From the NCBI RefSeq assembly GCF_000349945.1, contig NC_020516.1, positions 1,674,001 to 1,738,000 on the forward strand: DNA of 64,000 nt, in the 5' to 3' direction. The notes beneath the pieces were generated by a model that saw only the letters and a program-made list of their open reading frames with translations, made no database searches and was not told the origin of the DNA. The translations under genes and the position numbers were made by a program. Each line of letters starts with the position of its first letter. Positions within the stretch are counted from its first letter, which is position 1. Below are positions 36,995-44,582 of the stretch, piece by piece. This DNA comes from Azoarcus sp. KH32C (lineage in GTDB: Bacteria > Pseudomonadota > Gammaproteobacteria > Burkholderiales > Rhodocyclaceae).

Positions 36995-37432
36995 ATGGAA
37001 CCCCGTCTCGACTTCTACAAAGCCAGCCCGAACGCCATCAAGGGAATGCTCACACTGGAGGAAACGGTCAAACGCAGCGGACTCGAGCACTCGCTCGTCG
37101 AACTGGTCAAGCTGCGCGCCTCTCAGATCAACGGCTGCGCCTTCTGCGTCGACATGCATACGACCGACGCACGCAAGGGCGGGGAAGGCGAGCGGCGCCT
37201 TGCGACCGTGTCGGTGTGGCGCGAGACGCCGTTCTTCACCGACCGCGAACGTGCCGCGCTGGAGTGGACCGAGTCGCTGACGCTCATCTCCGAAAACCAC
37301 GTGCCGGACGAGACCTGGGCGCGCGTGCGGCCGCATTTCAGCGATGCGGAGCTCGCCGACCTGACGCTGCTGATCGTCGCGATCAACGGCTGGAACCGCT
37401 TCGCGGTCGCCTTCCGCAAGATGCCTGCGTAA
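36995..37432 (+). CDS. AhpD-like carboxymuconolactone decarboxylase family protein
   Basis: 145 residues, the normal size for the single-domain AhpD/CMD fold. The redox motif with Cys-Phe... spacing is present as NGCAFCVDMHT, a CxxC plus His arrangement used in AhpD-like peroxidase partners. Preceding sequence LEHSLVELVKLRASQ and the later WNRFAVAFRKMP are typical of the family, where members often protect against peroxides. It is divergent from a MocR regulator, a recurring pairing in proteobacteria, and probably controlled by it. Physiological electron partner unknown. The 80 bases after the stop hold nothing recognisable. Confidence 0.88.
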   Translation: MEPRLDFYKASPNAIKGMLTLEETVKRSGLEHSLVELVKLRASQINGCAFCVDMHTTDARKGGEGERRLATVSVWRETPFFTDRERAALEWTESLTLISENHVPDETWARVRPHFSDAELADLTLLIVAINGWNRFAVAFRKMPA

Positions 37433-37512
37433 GCGCGACTTCACGCCGACCAGTCCCGCTACGGCAAGCCGGGACTGGATGCGCGGACGCTGGAAGCGAC
37501 CGAACGGGAAAT

Positions 37513-38529
37513 TCAGGCCGGATCGCCGTCCGCCCAGCCGGAAAAATCACCCTGCGCGGCGAAGTGCGCCAAGGCTCCGGCAAATGCGGCGAGCATCGGT
37601 GCGTCGAAGGGATTGTGACCGGCGCCCGCGACGAGCTTGAGCCGGCTGCCGCCGATCGCCTCATGCAGTCGCAATGCATTGGACGGGCGGCACACCCGGT
37701 CTTGCCGTCCATGGACGATCGCGACCGGCAGGTCGAAAAGGCCGACGGCCCTGCGCAGCAGCTCGTCTTCCCCTAGAAAGCATTCGCGGCGCAGGTAATG
37801 CGCCTGCACGCGGTATTTGTCGAGCGCCGCCTGCGTCGCCGCGTCGTCGAGTTGCGGCAAAGCCTGCGGCTGGCCCGAATCGAGTGCCTGCTCCCACGCG
37901 ATCCAGTGGCGTACGGCTTCGACGGCGAGGGCTTCGTCGGGGCCGCTCGCGGCGTCGAACAGCCATTCGCCGACCCGGCCGTGCGCCGCCTCAGGCACGA
38001 AGGACGTCAGTCGTGACCAGGCCTCGGGCGCCAGCGGGGCCGCGTGGAAAAACCAGTCCAGATCGTCGCGGCCGGTCAGGAAGATCCCGCGCAGCACGGC
38101 GCCGAGACAGGCCTCGCGGTGAGCGGCGCAATACGCGACGCCGAGCGCCGCGCCCCACGAGCCGCCCGCCACCAGCCAGCGCCCGATGCCCAGGTGCGCC
38201 CGCAGCCGTTCGATGTCGGCGACGAGCTCGAGCGTCGTGTTGTGCGCGCACTCCCCCCGCGGCGTGCTGCGTCCGCAACCGCGCTGGTCGAACAGCACCA
38301 CGCGGAACAGCGTCGGATCGAACAACTGGCGCATGCGCGGCGAACATCCGCTCGCCGGTCCGCCATGCAGGACCACGACCGGCAGCCCAGCCGGGTTGCC
38401 GCACTGCTCGTATTGGATCGTGTGGCCGTCGCCGACGTCGAGTGCGCCTGATTGCAGAGAATCGACGGCTGGAAAGATCAGGTTCGGACTCCCGGGGGAT
38501 GACATGACGACAAGCGTCTCCGGGAGCAT
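37513..38529 (-). CDS. pip: proline iminopeptidase
   Basis: 338 residues. An alpha/beta-hydrolase of the S33 family that removes N-terminal proline from peptides. Signatures are VVVLHGGPASGCSP, FDQRGCGRSTP, the nucleophile in AGGSWGAALGVAY, VHGRQDRVC and the final His in AGAGHNPFD. Start taken at ATG 38529; ATG at 38505 (MSSPGSP) is possible and would remove eight residues. Cytoplasmic. It lies 33 bases downstream of a Pal-like lipoprotein gene on the same strand without an obvious functional link. Confidence 0.93.
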   Translation of the reverse strand: MLPETLVVMSSPGSPNLIFPAVDSLQSGALDVGDGHTIQYEQCGNPAGLPVVVLHGGPASGCSPRMRQLFDPTLFRVVLFDQRGCGRSTPRGECAHNTTLELVADIERLRAHLGIGRWLVAGGSWGAALGVAYCAAHREACLGAVLRGIFLTGRDDLDWFFHAAPLAPEAWSRLTSFVPEAAHGRVGEWLFDAASGPDEALAVEAVRHWIAWEQALDSGQPQALPQLDDAATQAALDKYRVQAHYLRRECFLGEDELLRRAVGLFDLPVAIVHGRQDRVCRPSNALRLHEAIGGSRLKLVAGAGHNPFDAPMLAAFAGALAHFAAQGDFSGWADGDPA

Positions 38530-38562
38530 GTTAATGGGCCCCGGGACGCCAGTCGACCGTCG

Positions 38563-39069
38563 TTACTTGAAGCTGAAATCCGCCCTGCGATTCTCGGTCC
38601 AGCACTTTTCTTCGTGGCACGCCGCGCGCGGCTTTTCCTCGCCGTAGCTGACGGCTTCCAGCTGCGCGTCGGGCACGCCCAGCGTCCTGAGCGCCCGTGC
38701 CACCGCCTCAGCGCGCTTCTGGCCGAGCGCGAGGTTGTATTCGGTGCTGCCGCGCTCGTCGGCGTTACCCGTCACGGTGACCCTGACCTGCGGCGACGAT
38801 TTCAGGAAATCGTAGTCCTGCTTCAGGATGTCGTGGTATTGGGCTTTGACGCTGTAGTCGTCATAGTCGAAATAAACGCTATTGGCGGCCAAAGTCTTGA
38901 TGATGCGTGCCATCCGCTGCGCGTCGGTTTCAGTGTTCGCGGTCGGCTGGGCTGCGGCCGGCATGGACTTGGCCGTCGATGCCGGGGCCTCCGCCTCGGT
39001 TTTTACGGGATTTGAAGAACAGGCGGCAAGCAGAGCACTTACGGCAACGACAGCAACGATACGGCGCAT
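38563..39069 (-). CDS. pal: Pal-type peptidoglycan-associated lipoprotein
   Basis: 168 residues. Signal peptide with lipobox LLAAC (Cys17), a flexible Ala/Pro-rich linker, then an OmpA-like peptidoglycan-binding domain: VYFDYDDYSVKAQYHDIL, TVTGNADERGSTEYNLALGQ and AVARALRTLGV. This is the Pal layout, tethering the outer membrane to peptidoglycan. It is not next to tolQRAB or ybgF, so it may be a second Pal homologue rather than the Tol-Pal component. A second OmpA-domain gene lies 105 bases upstream on the same strand. Confidence 0.85.
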   Translation of the reverse strand: MRRIVAVVAVSALLAACSSNPVKTEAEAPASTAKSMPAAAQPTANTETDAQRMARIIKTLAANSVYFDYDDYSVKAQYHDILKQDYDFLKSSPQVRVTVTGNADERGSTEYNLALGQKRAEAVARALRTLGVPDAQLEAVSYGEEKPRAACHEEKCWTENRRADFSFK

Positions 39070-39174
39070 TCAAAATCTCCCTGAAATATTTCCATTAAAT
39101 GAACAACAAGTCCTGCCATTCCTGCAACGAAGAGCGAACTTGATCTGTAATTCGCCGACAGGCGGCCGGATGCT

Positions 39175-39795
39175 TCATTTCTCCGCCCCGACGAACTGAA
39201 GTTCAACCCGGCTTTCCGCCGAGCGACATTCATCCGAATCGCAGTCGCCGCGTGAAGGCGGCTCGCAGCCCAGCGAACGCCGGCGAATCTGACGGGCAGG
39301 TACGCCCAGTTCCAACAAGGCCGCCGTGACCGCGCTCGTGCGCTTGGCTGCGACGGCGACGCAGTATTCCTTGCTTCCCGTTCTGCTCGCGTGCCCGACC
39401 AGCAGCACCGTGAGTCGCCGGTCGGCCTGCAACTCTTGCGCTATATCGGCGAGCGTGTCACTGCCGACAGAAGGGATCGTTGTCTCTCCGGCGGGGAAGA
39501 AGATGTTCCTCGACGGATCCGGCTTCTCGACGGCGATAGCCAAGGTGGGCGCCACGTTCGCCACAGGAGTGCCCGGCGCGCTGCGTTCTTCGATGCTGCC
39601 TTGCGTCGCAGTCGCTATGGCAGGAGCCATTGGAGGCTCGAGCGAGGACGCTGCCTGCACTTCGAGTGCTTGGTTCGCGCTGGCGGCGAGCAACGCGCCC
39701 CAAACAAAGCACCGAATGCGCGCTACGCGCCGCTGCCGGATTGCAGAACGAAGTGCCTTGCGGCTCACGAATTCACCAAAAAAACGCCGGCGCAT
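39175..39795 (-). CDS. OmpA-domain envelope protein
   Basis: 206 residues from the ATG at 39795; a start at 39840 would add 15 residues. A basic N-terminus and a hydrophobic segment (VWGALLAASANQAL) suggest export. The C-terminal half (about 95-206) is OmpA-like: SVGSDTLADIAQELQADRR, VLLVGHASRTGSKEYCVAVA and the VTAALLELGVPARQI helix. Four or more cysteines (EYC, LGC, GDC, DEC) are unusual for OmpA domains and may form disulfides. It is divergent from a two-component system whose upstream region carries four ATCAA repeats, so it may belong to that regulon. Confidence 0.7.
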   Translation of the reverse strand: MRRRFFGEFVSRKALRSAIRQRRVARIRCFVWGALLAASANQALEVQAASSLEPPMAPAIATATQGSIEERSAPGTPVANVAPTLAIAVEKPDPSRNIFFPAGETTIPSVGSDTLADIAQELQADRRLTVLLVGHASRTGSKEYCVAVAAKRTSAVTAALLELGVPARQIRRRSLGCEPPSRGDCDSDECRSAESRVELQFVGAEK

Positions 39796-39931
39796 CGACG
39801 CAGCGCCAAAATCCCGTGCCCCGCCTGCCCATGCGGGCACCAGTAGCGGCCAATCAATCAGACACTAAGCCCGAGCGATGCCGTTGAAGATGCCGGGCCT
39901 GACAATCGGGCGTCAATTTATCAGGACGAAG

Positions 39932-39969
39932 ATCAAGATTAGATCAACACGAAATCAACGTTTTATCAA
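39932..39969. promoter_or_regulatory. four ATCAA direct repeats spaced by 11 bases
   Basis: ATCAA occurs at 39932, 39943, 39954 and 39965, exactly 11 bases apart, with a possible degenerate fifth copy (ATCAG) at 39920. Direct repeats on one helical turn are the pattern of OmpR/PhoB-family binding sites. The array lies 110 bases before the response regulator gene and between it and the divergent OmpA-domain gene. Confidence 0.65.
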
Positions 39970-40078
39970 TGAGGGCGGAGCGGCGTCGGAAGGGCCAATG
40001 GATTCAGGTTTTGCGTCGGTGTCTGCGCCGCTCGCGTTAAGATAAAACCTCGAAGCACATGACGAATCACATGACGTA

Positions 40079-40771
40079 ATGGCCAGTTCCGTACTCATTG
40101 TCGAAGATGATCAGGATCTCGCGCGAAATCTCGCCGATTTTCTCGAACTCAAGGGTTACATCACAGACCATGCGGCTGACGGCTTGACTGCGATGCACCT
40201 GCTCGCGGCAAACACCTACGATCTTGTGGTCATCGATTTGATGCTGCCGGGCTTGGACGGTCTGACCCTCTGTCGCCGCATTCGCGAGAAGCTTCGCAGC
40301 CGCCTGCCGGTCGTCGTGCTGACGGCCAAGGACGAATTGGACACGAAGGTCTCGGCCTTCGATATCGGCGCGGACGACTATGTCGTCAAGCCGGCGGCGC
40401 TGCGCGAAATCGAGGCGCGGATCCGCGCCCTGATCCGCCGCGCCGGGCGCGAGGTCGACAACGAAGTGCTTGAGGTCGGCGATCTGCGCCTGCATACCGG
40501 AACGATGAAGGTCGAACGTGCCGGGCGAGCCATTACGCTGCCTCCGGTTCCGCTCAAGATCCTTGCGCTGCTGATGCGCCGTTCGCCGAACGTGGTGCAT
40601 CGGTCGGTGATTCAGCGCGAGATATGGGGCGACCAACCGGCCGATAACCACGCACTGATCGTGCACATGCACACCTTGCGCAGCACCGTCGACAAACCGT
40701 TCGATCGACAGCTGGTGCACACCGTTCGCGGGTTCGGCTATCGGATTGCGCATGAACAACCGCCGCTATGA
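40079..40771 (+). CDS. OmpR-family response regulator
   Basis: 230 residues. The receiver domain (1-120) has the acidic pair in EDDQD, phospho-acceptor Asp53 in VIDLMLPG, and Lys104 in DDYVVKPAA. The C-terminal winged helix (about 130-225) ends with LVHTVRGFGYRIA, typical of OmpR/PhoB. It overlaps the kinase gene by 20 bases and forms a two-component pair with it. The start lacks a good ribosome site; it overlaps a six-codon reading frame (40059-40079) in a TAATG junction. The upstream ATCAA array is a probable autoregulatory site. Confidence 0.93.
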   Translation: MASSVLIVEDDQDLARNLADFLELKGYITDHAADGLTAMHLLAANTYDLVVIDLMLPGLDGLTLCRRIREKLRSRLPVVVLTAKDELDTKVSAFDIGADDYVVKPAALREIEARIRALIRRAGREVDNEVLEVGDLRLHTGTMKVERAGRAITLPPVPLKILALLMRRSPNVVHRSVIQREIWGDQPADNHALIVHMHTLRSTVDKPFDRQLVHTVRGFGYRIAHEQPPL

Positions 40772-42044
40772 CAGTCTGCGCAACAAGCTGGTACTTCCCT
40801 TCGCGCTGCTCGGGTTCATCGTCAGCGCGCTGCTCAGCGGGATTACCTACGAACTCGTCGCCGATCTCGAAGGTCGCGCGATCGAGCGCATGCTGCGCTT
40901 CGAGATGGAAGGCTTCCGTTACCGAAAAGCGCGCAATCCGCTTGCGCTGCAGCCCGCCACGACGCTGATCTACGGCGCCTTTCTGCCGGATCCCGATTTG
41001 CCGTCGATCGTTCCGCCGGCCGCCGGCGTAGAACGTATCGAGGCACACCGCATCAAGGAGCGCGACTACACGGTGCTGGTCGGGGACATCGCCGGTGCCC
41101 CTTACGTCCTGTTGTACGACCGGACGTTCGTCGACAGCAGCCTCGTCCAGCTTGCCTGGCTTCTCGTCGGCGGCACGCTGTTGATGACGATACTGGCAAC
41201 GCTCGTCGGCTACCGTTTGGCACGCCAGGTCGTGCGGCCGATAGGGCGCCTCCTCGACGAAATTTCGGCGAAGTCTGCGGCGATCGATCCGCATGCGCCG
41301 CTCAGTTTCTCGGCGGCCGACTATCCAGGCAACGAAATCGGCCGCCTGGTGCAGGCCTTGGACCAGTTCGCGATGCGTCTTTACGGCTTTGTCCAGCGCG
41401 AGAGCTATTTTGCTTCCGACGTCAGTCATGAATTGCGCACGCCTGTCGCGGTGATTCGCGGCGCGGCCGAAGTGCTCATCGAGAGCCCCGAAGTCTCTGA
41501 CACCGTTCGCCAGCGGCTGCGGAGCATCCATCGCCAAGCCGTCCGCATGGGCGATGTGCTCGAGGCGATGCTGCTGTTGGCCCGCGAAGAGGGAGCATCC
41601 GGCGATCCGGCGTGTGCGATGGCCGAGGTCGTCGACGACGCGATTGCCGATTGCGCGCCGTCGCTGTCGGGGCGCCGCGTGAGCATCGTCCGCGAGTTCG
41701 AGGGACGACCGATCGTTTCCGTCGAACGTTCGCTGGCCTACGTCGTCATCAGCAACCTGTTGCGCAACGCCTGTGCGCATACGCGCGAGGGCAGCATTAC
41801 CGTTCGGCTGCTTGATGATCGTGTCGAGATCATCGATACCGGTATCGGTATCGCGGAAGATCGGTTTCCCGACGTCTTCAGGCGGTACGTCAAGGGGGAC
41901 GAGAGTCCGGGCAGCGGGCTCGGGCTATCGATCGTCGCCCGAGTCACCGAACTCATTCGCTGGAAGACGACGATCGACAGCCGCGCCGGCGTCGGCACGC
42001 GCGTCGTCGTCAGCTTTGCCGCGTCTGTTCCCGGTCCGGTTTGA
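40752..42044 (+). CDS. sensor histidine kinase
   Basis: 430 residues from the ATG at 40752, which overlaps the regulator gene by 20 bases. Two transmembrane segments (about 14-34 and 136-155) enclose a periplasmic sensor of about 100 residues. A HAMP-like linker follows, then the HisKA domain with phospho-acceptor His226 in SHELRTPVAV. The ATPase domain has an N box (SNLLRNACAHT), IIDTGIGI and GSGLGLSI. All kinase boxes are complete. It phosphorylates the upstream OmpR-type regulator. The signal is unknown. Converges on the VOC gene with 22 bases between. Confidence 0.93.
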   Translation: MNNRRYDSLRNKLVLPFALLGFIVSALLSGITYELVADLEGRAIERMLRFEMEGFRYRKARNPLALQPATTLIYGAFLPDPDLPSIVPPAAGVERIEAHRIKERDYTVLVGDIAGAPYVLLYDRTFVDSSLVQLAWLLVGGTLLMTILATLVGYRLARQVVRPIGRLLDEISAKSAAIDPHAPLSFSAADYPGNEIGRLVQALDQFAMRLYGFVQRESYFASDVSHELRTPVAVIRGAAEVLIESPEVSDTVRQRLRSIHRQAVRMGDVLEAMLLLAREEGASGDPACAMAEVVDDAIADCAPSLSGRRVSIVREFEGRPIVSVERSLAYVVISNLLRNACAHTREGSITVRLLDDRVEIIDTGIGIAEDRFPDVFRRYVKGDESPGSGLGLSIVARVTELIRWKTTIDSRAGVGTRVVVSFAASVPGPV

Positions 42045-42066
42045 CCAACTGCCGTAGCGCGATGCG

Positions 42067-42546
42067 TCAGCCGCGCCGCGCCGCTTCGATCGCAGCAATG
42101 TCGATCTTGCCCATCCCCATCATCGCTTCGAACGGGCGCTTGGCCGCCGCCCGATCAGGATCGGTGACCGCGGCCATCAGGGCGCGGGGGGTGATCTGCC
42201 ACGACAGTCCCCACTTGTCCTTGCACCAGCCGCACTCGCTTTCCTGACCGCCGTTTCCGACGATTGCGTTCCACAAGCGGTCCGTTTCGGCCTGATCGTC
42301 GGTCGCCACCTGGAACGAGAACGCCTCGCTGTGTTTGAACTCCGGGCCCCCGTTGAGGCCGACACAAGGGATGCCCATCACCGTGAACTCGACCATCAGG
42401 ACATCGCCCTGCTTGCCCGAGGGATAGTCGCCGGGCGCGCGATGGACGGCGCCCACCGCGCTGTCCGGGAAGGTCTCGGCGTAGAACGTCGCAGCGTCCA
42501 ACGCGGTGCCGTCATACCAGAGACAAATCGTGTTCTTGCTGACCAT
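42067..42546 (-). CDS. VOC superfamily PhnB-like protein
   Basis: 159 residues from the ATG at 42546, which follows GGAGAAAC. It belongs to the PhnB/YjdN-like branch of the vicinal oxygen chelate fold: WYDGTALDAATFYAETFPDS, GDVLMVEFTVMGIPCVGLNG, FSFQVATDDQAETDRLW and WGLSWQITPRALM. Such proteins were named after a demethylubiquinone methyltransferase, but most have no proven activity and no SAM site is visible here. The 190 bases between its start and the AraC stop contain nothing recognisable. Confidence 0.85.
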   Translation of the reverse strand: MVSKNTICLWYDGTALDAATFYAETFPDSAVGAVHRAPGDYPSGKQGDVLMVEFTVMGIPCVGLNGGPEFKHSEAFSFQVATDDQAETDRLWNAIVGNGGQESECGWCKDKWGLSWQITPRALMAAVTDPDRAAAKRPFEAMMGMGKIDIAAIEAARRG

Positions 42547-42736
42547 TTTGTTTCTCCTATCTGCTCCATCGGTATCCACCTGAAGAATGAACACCGGGCG
42601 AGGGACTTGGTTCCGTTCAAAGCAAGGTCGAAGCCCGAGGATTTTTCCCTGAGCCGAACGCGATCCCAAGCGGAGATTGACCTCCAGTCCGGAACTCTTC
42701 CGACGCAATGTCCGGCGACAGGTCCACAAAGACCCG

Positions 42737-43519
42737 TCACTTCTTCGACTTCGCGAACTCCGCGGGCGTCACGTGCATCAGCTTGCGGAACATCGCGATG
42801 AACGCCGACGAGCTCGAATAGCCGAGCTCGAGCGCGACCGATTCCACGCTGCGGCCGGATTCGAGCAGCGGCATGGCACGCAGGATGCGCAGCCGCTGGC
42901 GCCACTCCGACAGCGACATGCCGAGATCGCGCTGGCAGCGCCGGATCAGCGTGCGTTCGGTCGTGTTCGCGAGCCGGGCGAGTTCGGCGAGCGGGCGGTT
43001 GTCCTCCGGATGCGCTTCCAGCGCCTGGAGGACGGGCGCCAGCGCCAGATCGGCCGATGAGGGGAGGTAACTGCCGGCGCAGGACGCCGTGGCCAACTGG
43101 TCGACGAGGACTTGCAGGAAGCGCTCGTCCTCGGGCGTCGCCGGCGATTGCGGCGGCCGTGCGCGGAGCCGGTCGAGCATCGCGACGATCAGCGGATCGA
43201 CGAGGAGCGCACAGGGCACCCGCGGCAGGCTTCCGCAAAGCGCCTTTGCGACATACACGGAACAGTGGCCGACCTCCTTGCGGTTCAGGCCGATGTGCTC
43301 GATCTCGGGCGGCAGCCAGATCCCGTATTGGGGCGGCGCCAGCAGGTGTTGCCCGAGCACCTTCACTTCCATCACGCCGCGGAAGGCGTACACGAACTCC
43401 CCGCCGGCATGTTTGTGCGTCGGATAGATCGCATTGGCCGGGGATTCGGCGACGCGGAAATGGATGGGCGAGGGCAGTTGCTCGCCCTGCGGCGCGAGTC
43501 GCGTCAGCGCTGTTTTCAT
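42737..43519 (-). CDS. AraC-family regulator with cupin sensor
   Basis: 260 residues. The N-terminal half has a cupin-like ligand fold (AIYPTHKHAGGEFVYAFRGV, then YGIWLPPEIEHIG), as in AraC-type regulators of transporters. The C-terminal domain carries two helix-turn-helix motifs: RLANTTERTLIRRCQRDLG and SVESVALELGYSSSSAFIAM. It is divergent from the EamA transporter gene across 91 bases, so it probably activates that transporter in response to a small exported molecule. Confidence 0.9.
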   Translation of the reverse strand: MKTALTRLAPQGEQLPSPIHFRVAESPANAIYPTHKHAGGEFVYAFRGVMEVKVLGQHLLAPPQYGIWLPPEIEHIGLNRKEVGHCSVYVAKALCGSLPRVPCALLVDPLIVAMLDRLRARPPQSPATPEDERFLQVLVDQLATASCAGSYLPSSADLALAPVLQALEAHPEDNRPLAELARLANTTERTLIRRCQRDLGMSLSEWRQRLRILRAMPLLESGRSVESVALELGYSSSSAFIAMFRKLMHVTPAEFAKSKK

Positions 43520-43610
43520 GGCCGTCCGGCTCTAGGTTTTGGCGGTTTTTCACTATATCAATAAAGATCGCCAGCGCCACAATCCTGTTTACGGATCGGA
43601 CGGGAAAACC

Positions 43611-44552
43611 ATGGACAACCGCAAATCGCTGGACGGCCAGGCCACCAGCCTGATGGTCGTGCTCTGCCTGATCTGGGGTATGCAGCAGGTCGCGCTCAAG
43701 GCGGTCGCCGGCGACATCGCGCCGATGCTGCAGATCTCGCTGCGCTCCGGCATCGCCGCACTGCTGGTCGGCGCGCTGATGCTCTGGCGCGGGGAGGGGA
43801 TGTCGCTGAAGGCGTGGCGGCCGGGTGTCGTCGTCGGCCTGCTCTTCGCCGCCGAGTACCTGATGGTCGGCGAGGCGCTCAGGCATACGAGCGCATCGCG
43901 CACCGTCGTCTTTCTCTACACGGCGCCGATCTTCGCCGCCCTCGGCCTGCACTGGAAACTGCCCGCCGAACGCCTGGGATGGATCCAGTGGGCGGGCATC
44001 GCGTTGGCCTTCGCCGGGGTCGCGACAGCCTTCCTCGGACGCGACGCGCAAGTGCCGTCCGCATCGGCTGCGAACATGCTGTGGGGCGACTTCCTCGCCT
44101 TGCTCGGCGGCGTCTCGTGGGGCGCGACCACCGTCGTGATCCGGACCTCGAGCCTCTCGCAGACGCCCCCGGCCCAGACGCTGCTGTACCAGCTCGTCGG
44201 CGCCTTCGTCCTGCTGCTCGCGGCGGCCATCGCCCTCGGCCAGAGCGGCTTCAATCCCACGCCGAGGGCCTGGACAGGGCTGCTGTTCCAGACGCTGATC
44301 GTCTCGTTCGCGAGCTTTCTCGCGTGGTTCTGGCTGCTGCGGAACTACCTCGCGTCCCGCCTCGGCGTCTTCTCCTTCCTAACGCCGGTCTTCGGGATCG
44401 TCCTCGGCGCCCTGGTGCTCGACGAGCCGCTGGAAGCGCGCTTCGTGGCGGGGTCGCTGCTGGTGTTGGGCGGCATCCTGGTCGTCAGCGGACATGGGTG
44501 GCTGAGGACGACGGCCGCGGGAATACTGGGCGCCCGTTCGGCCAGGCAGTGA
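43611..44552 (+). CDS. EamA/DMT family transporter
   Basis: 313 residues with ten hydrophobic segments in two EamA repeats, each of about 130 residues. Family features include LCLIWGMQQVALK at the start of the first repeat, VVFLYTAPIFAALG, GDFLALLGGVSWGATTVVIR at the start of the second and FLTPVFGIVLGALVLDEPL at its end. Likely an inner-membrane exporter of amino acids or metabolites. The start ATG at 43611 has GGGA upstream; an earlier in-frame start at 43539 is unlikely. Divergent from the AraC gene. Converges on the SPINDLY gene. Confidence 0.9.
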   Translation: MDNRKSLDGQATSLMVVLCLIWGMQQVALKAVAGDIAPMLQISLRSGIAALLVGALMLWRGEGMSLKAWRPGVVVGLLFAAEYLMVGEALRHTSASRTVVFLYTAPIFAALGLHWKLPAERLGWIQWAGIALAFAGVATAFLGRDAQVPSASAANMLWGDFLALLGGVSWGATTVVIRTSSLSQTPPAQTLLYQLVGAFVLLLAAAIALGQSGFNPTPRAWTGLLFQTLIVSFASFLAWFWLLRNYLASRLGVFSFLTPVFGIVLGALVLDEPLEARFVAGSLLVLGGILVVSGHGWLRTTAAGILGARSARQ

Positions 44553-44582
44553 AACCTGCGCGAACGGTGCTGCTGGTGGCGC

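Noticed and set aside
38563..39069. Assignment to the Tol-Pal system
   Set aside because: The protein is Pal-like, but tolQRAB and ybgF are not nearby, so a Tol-linked role is not shown.
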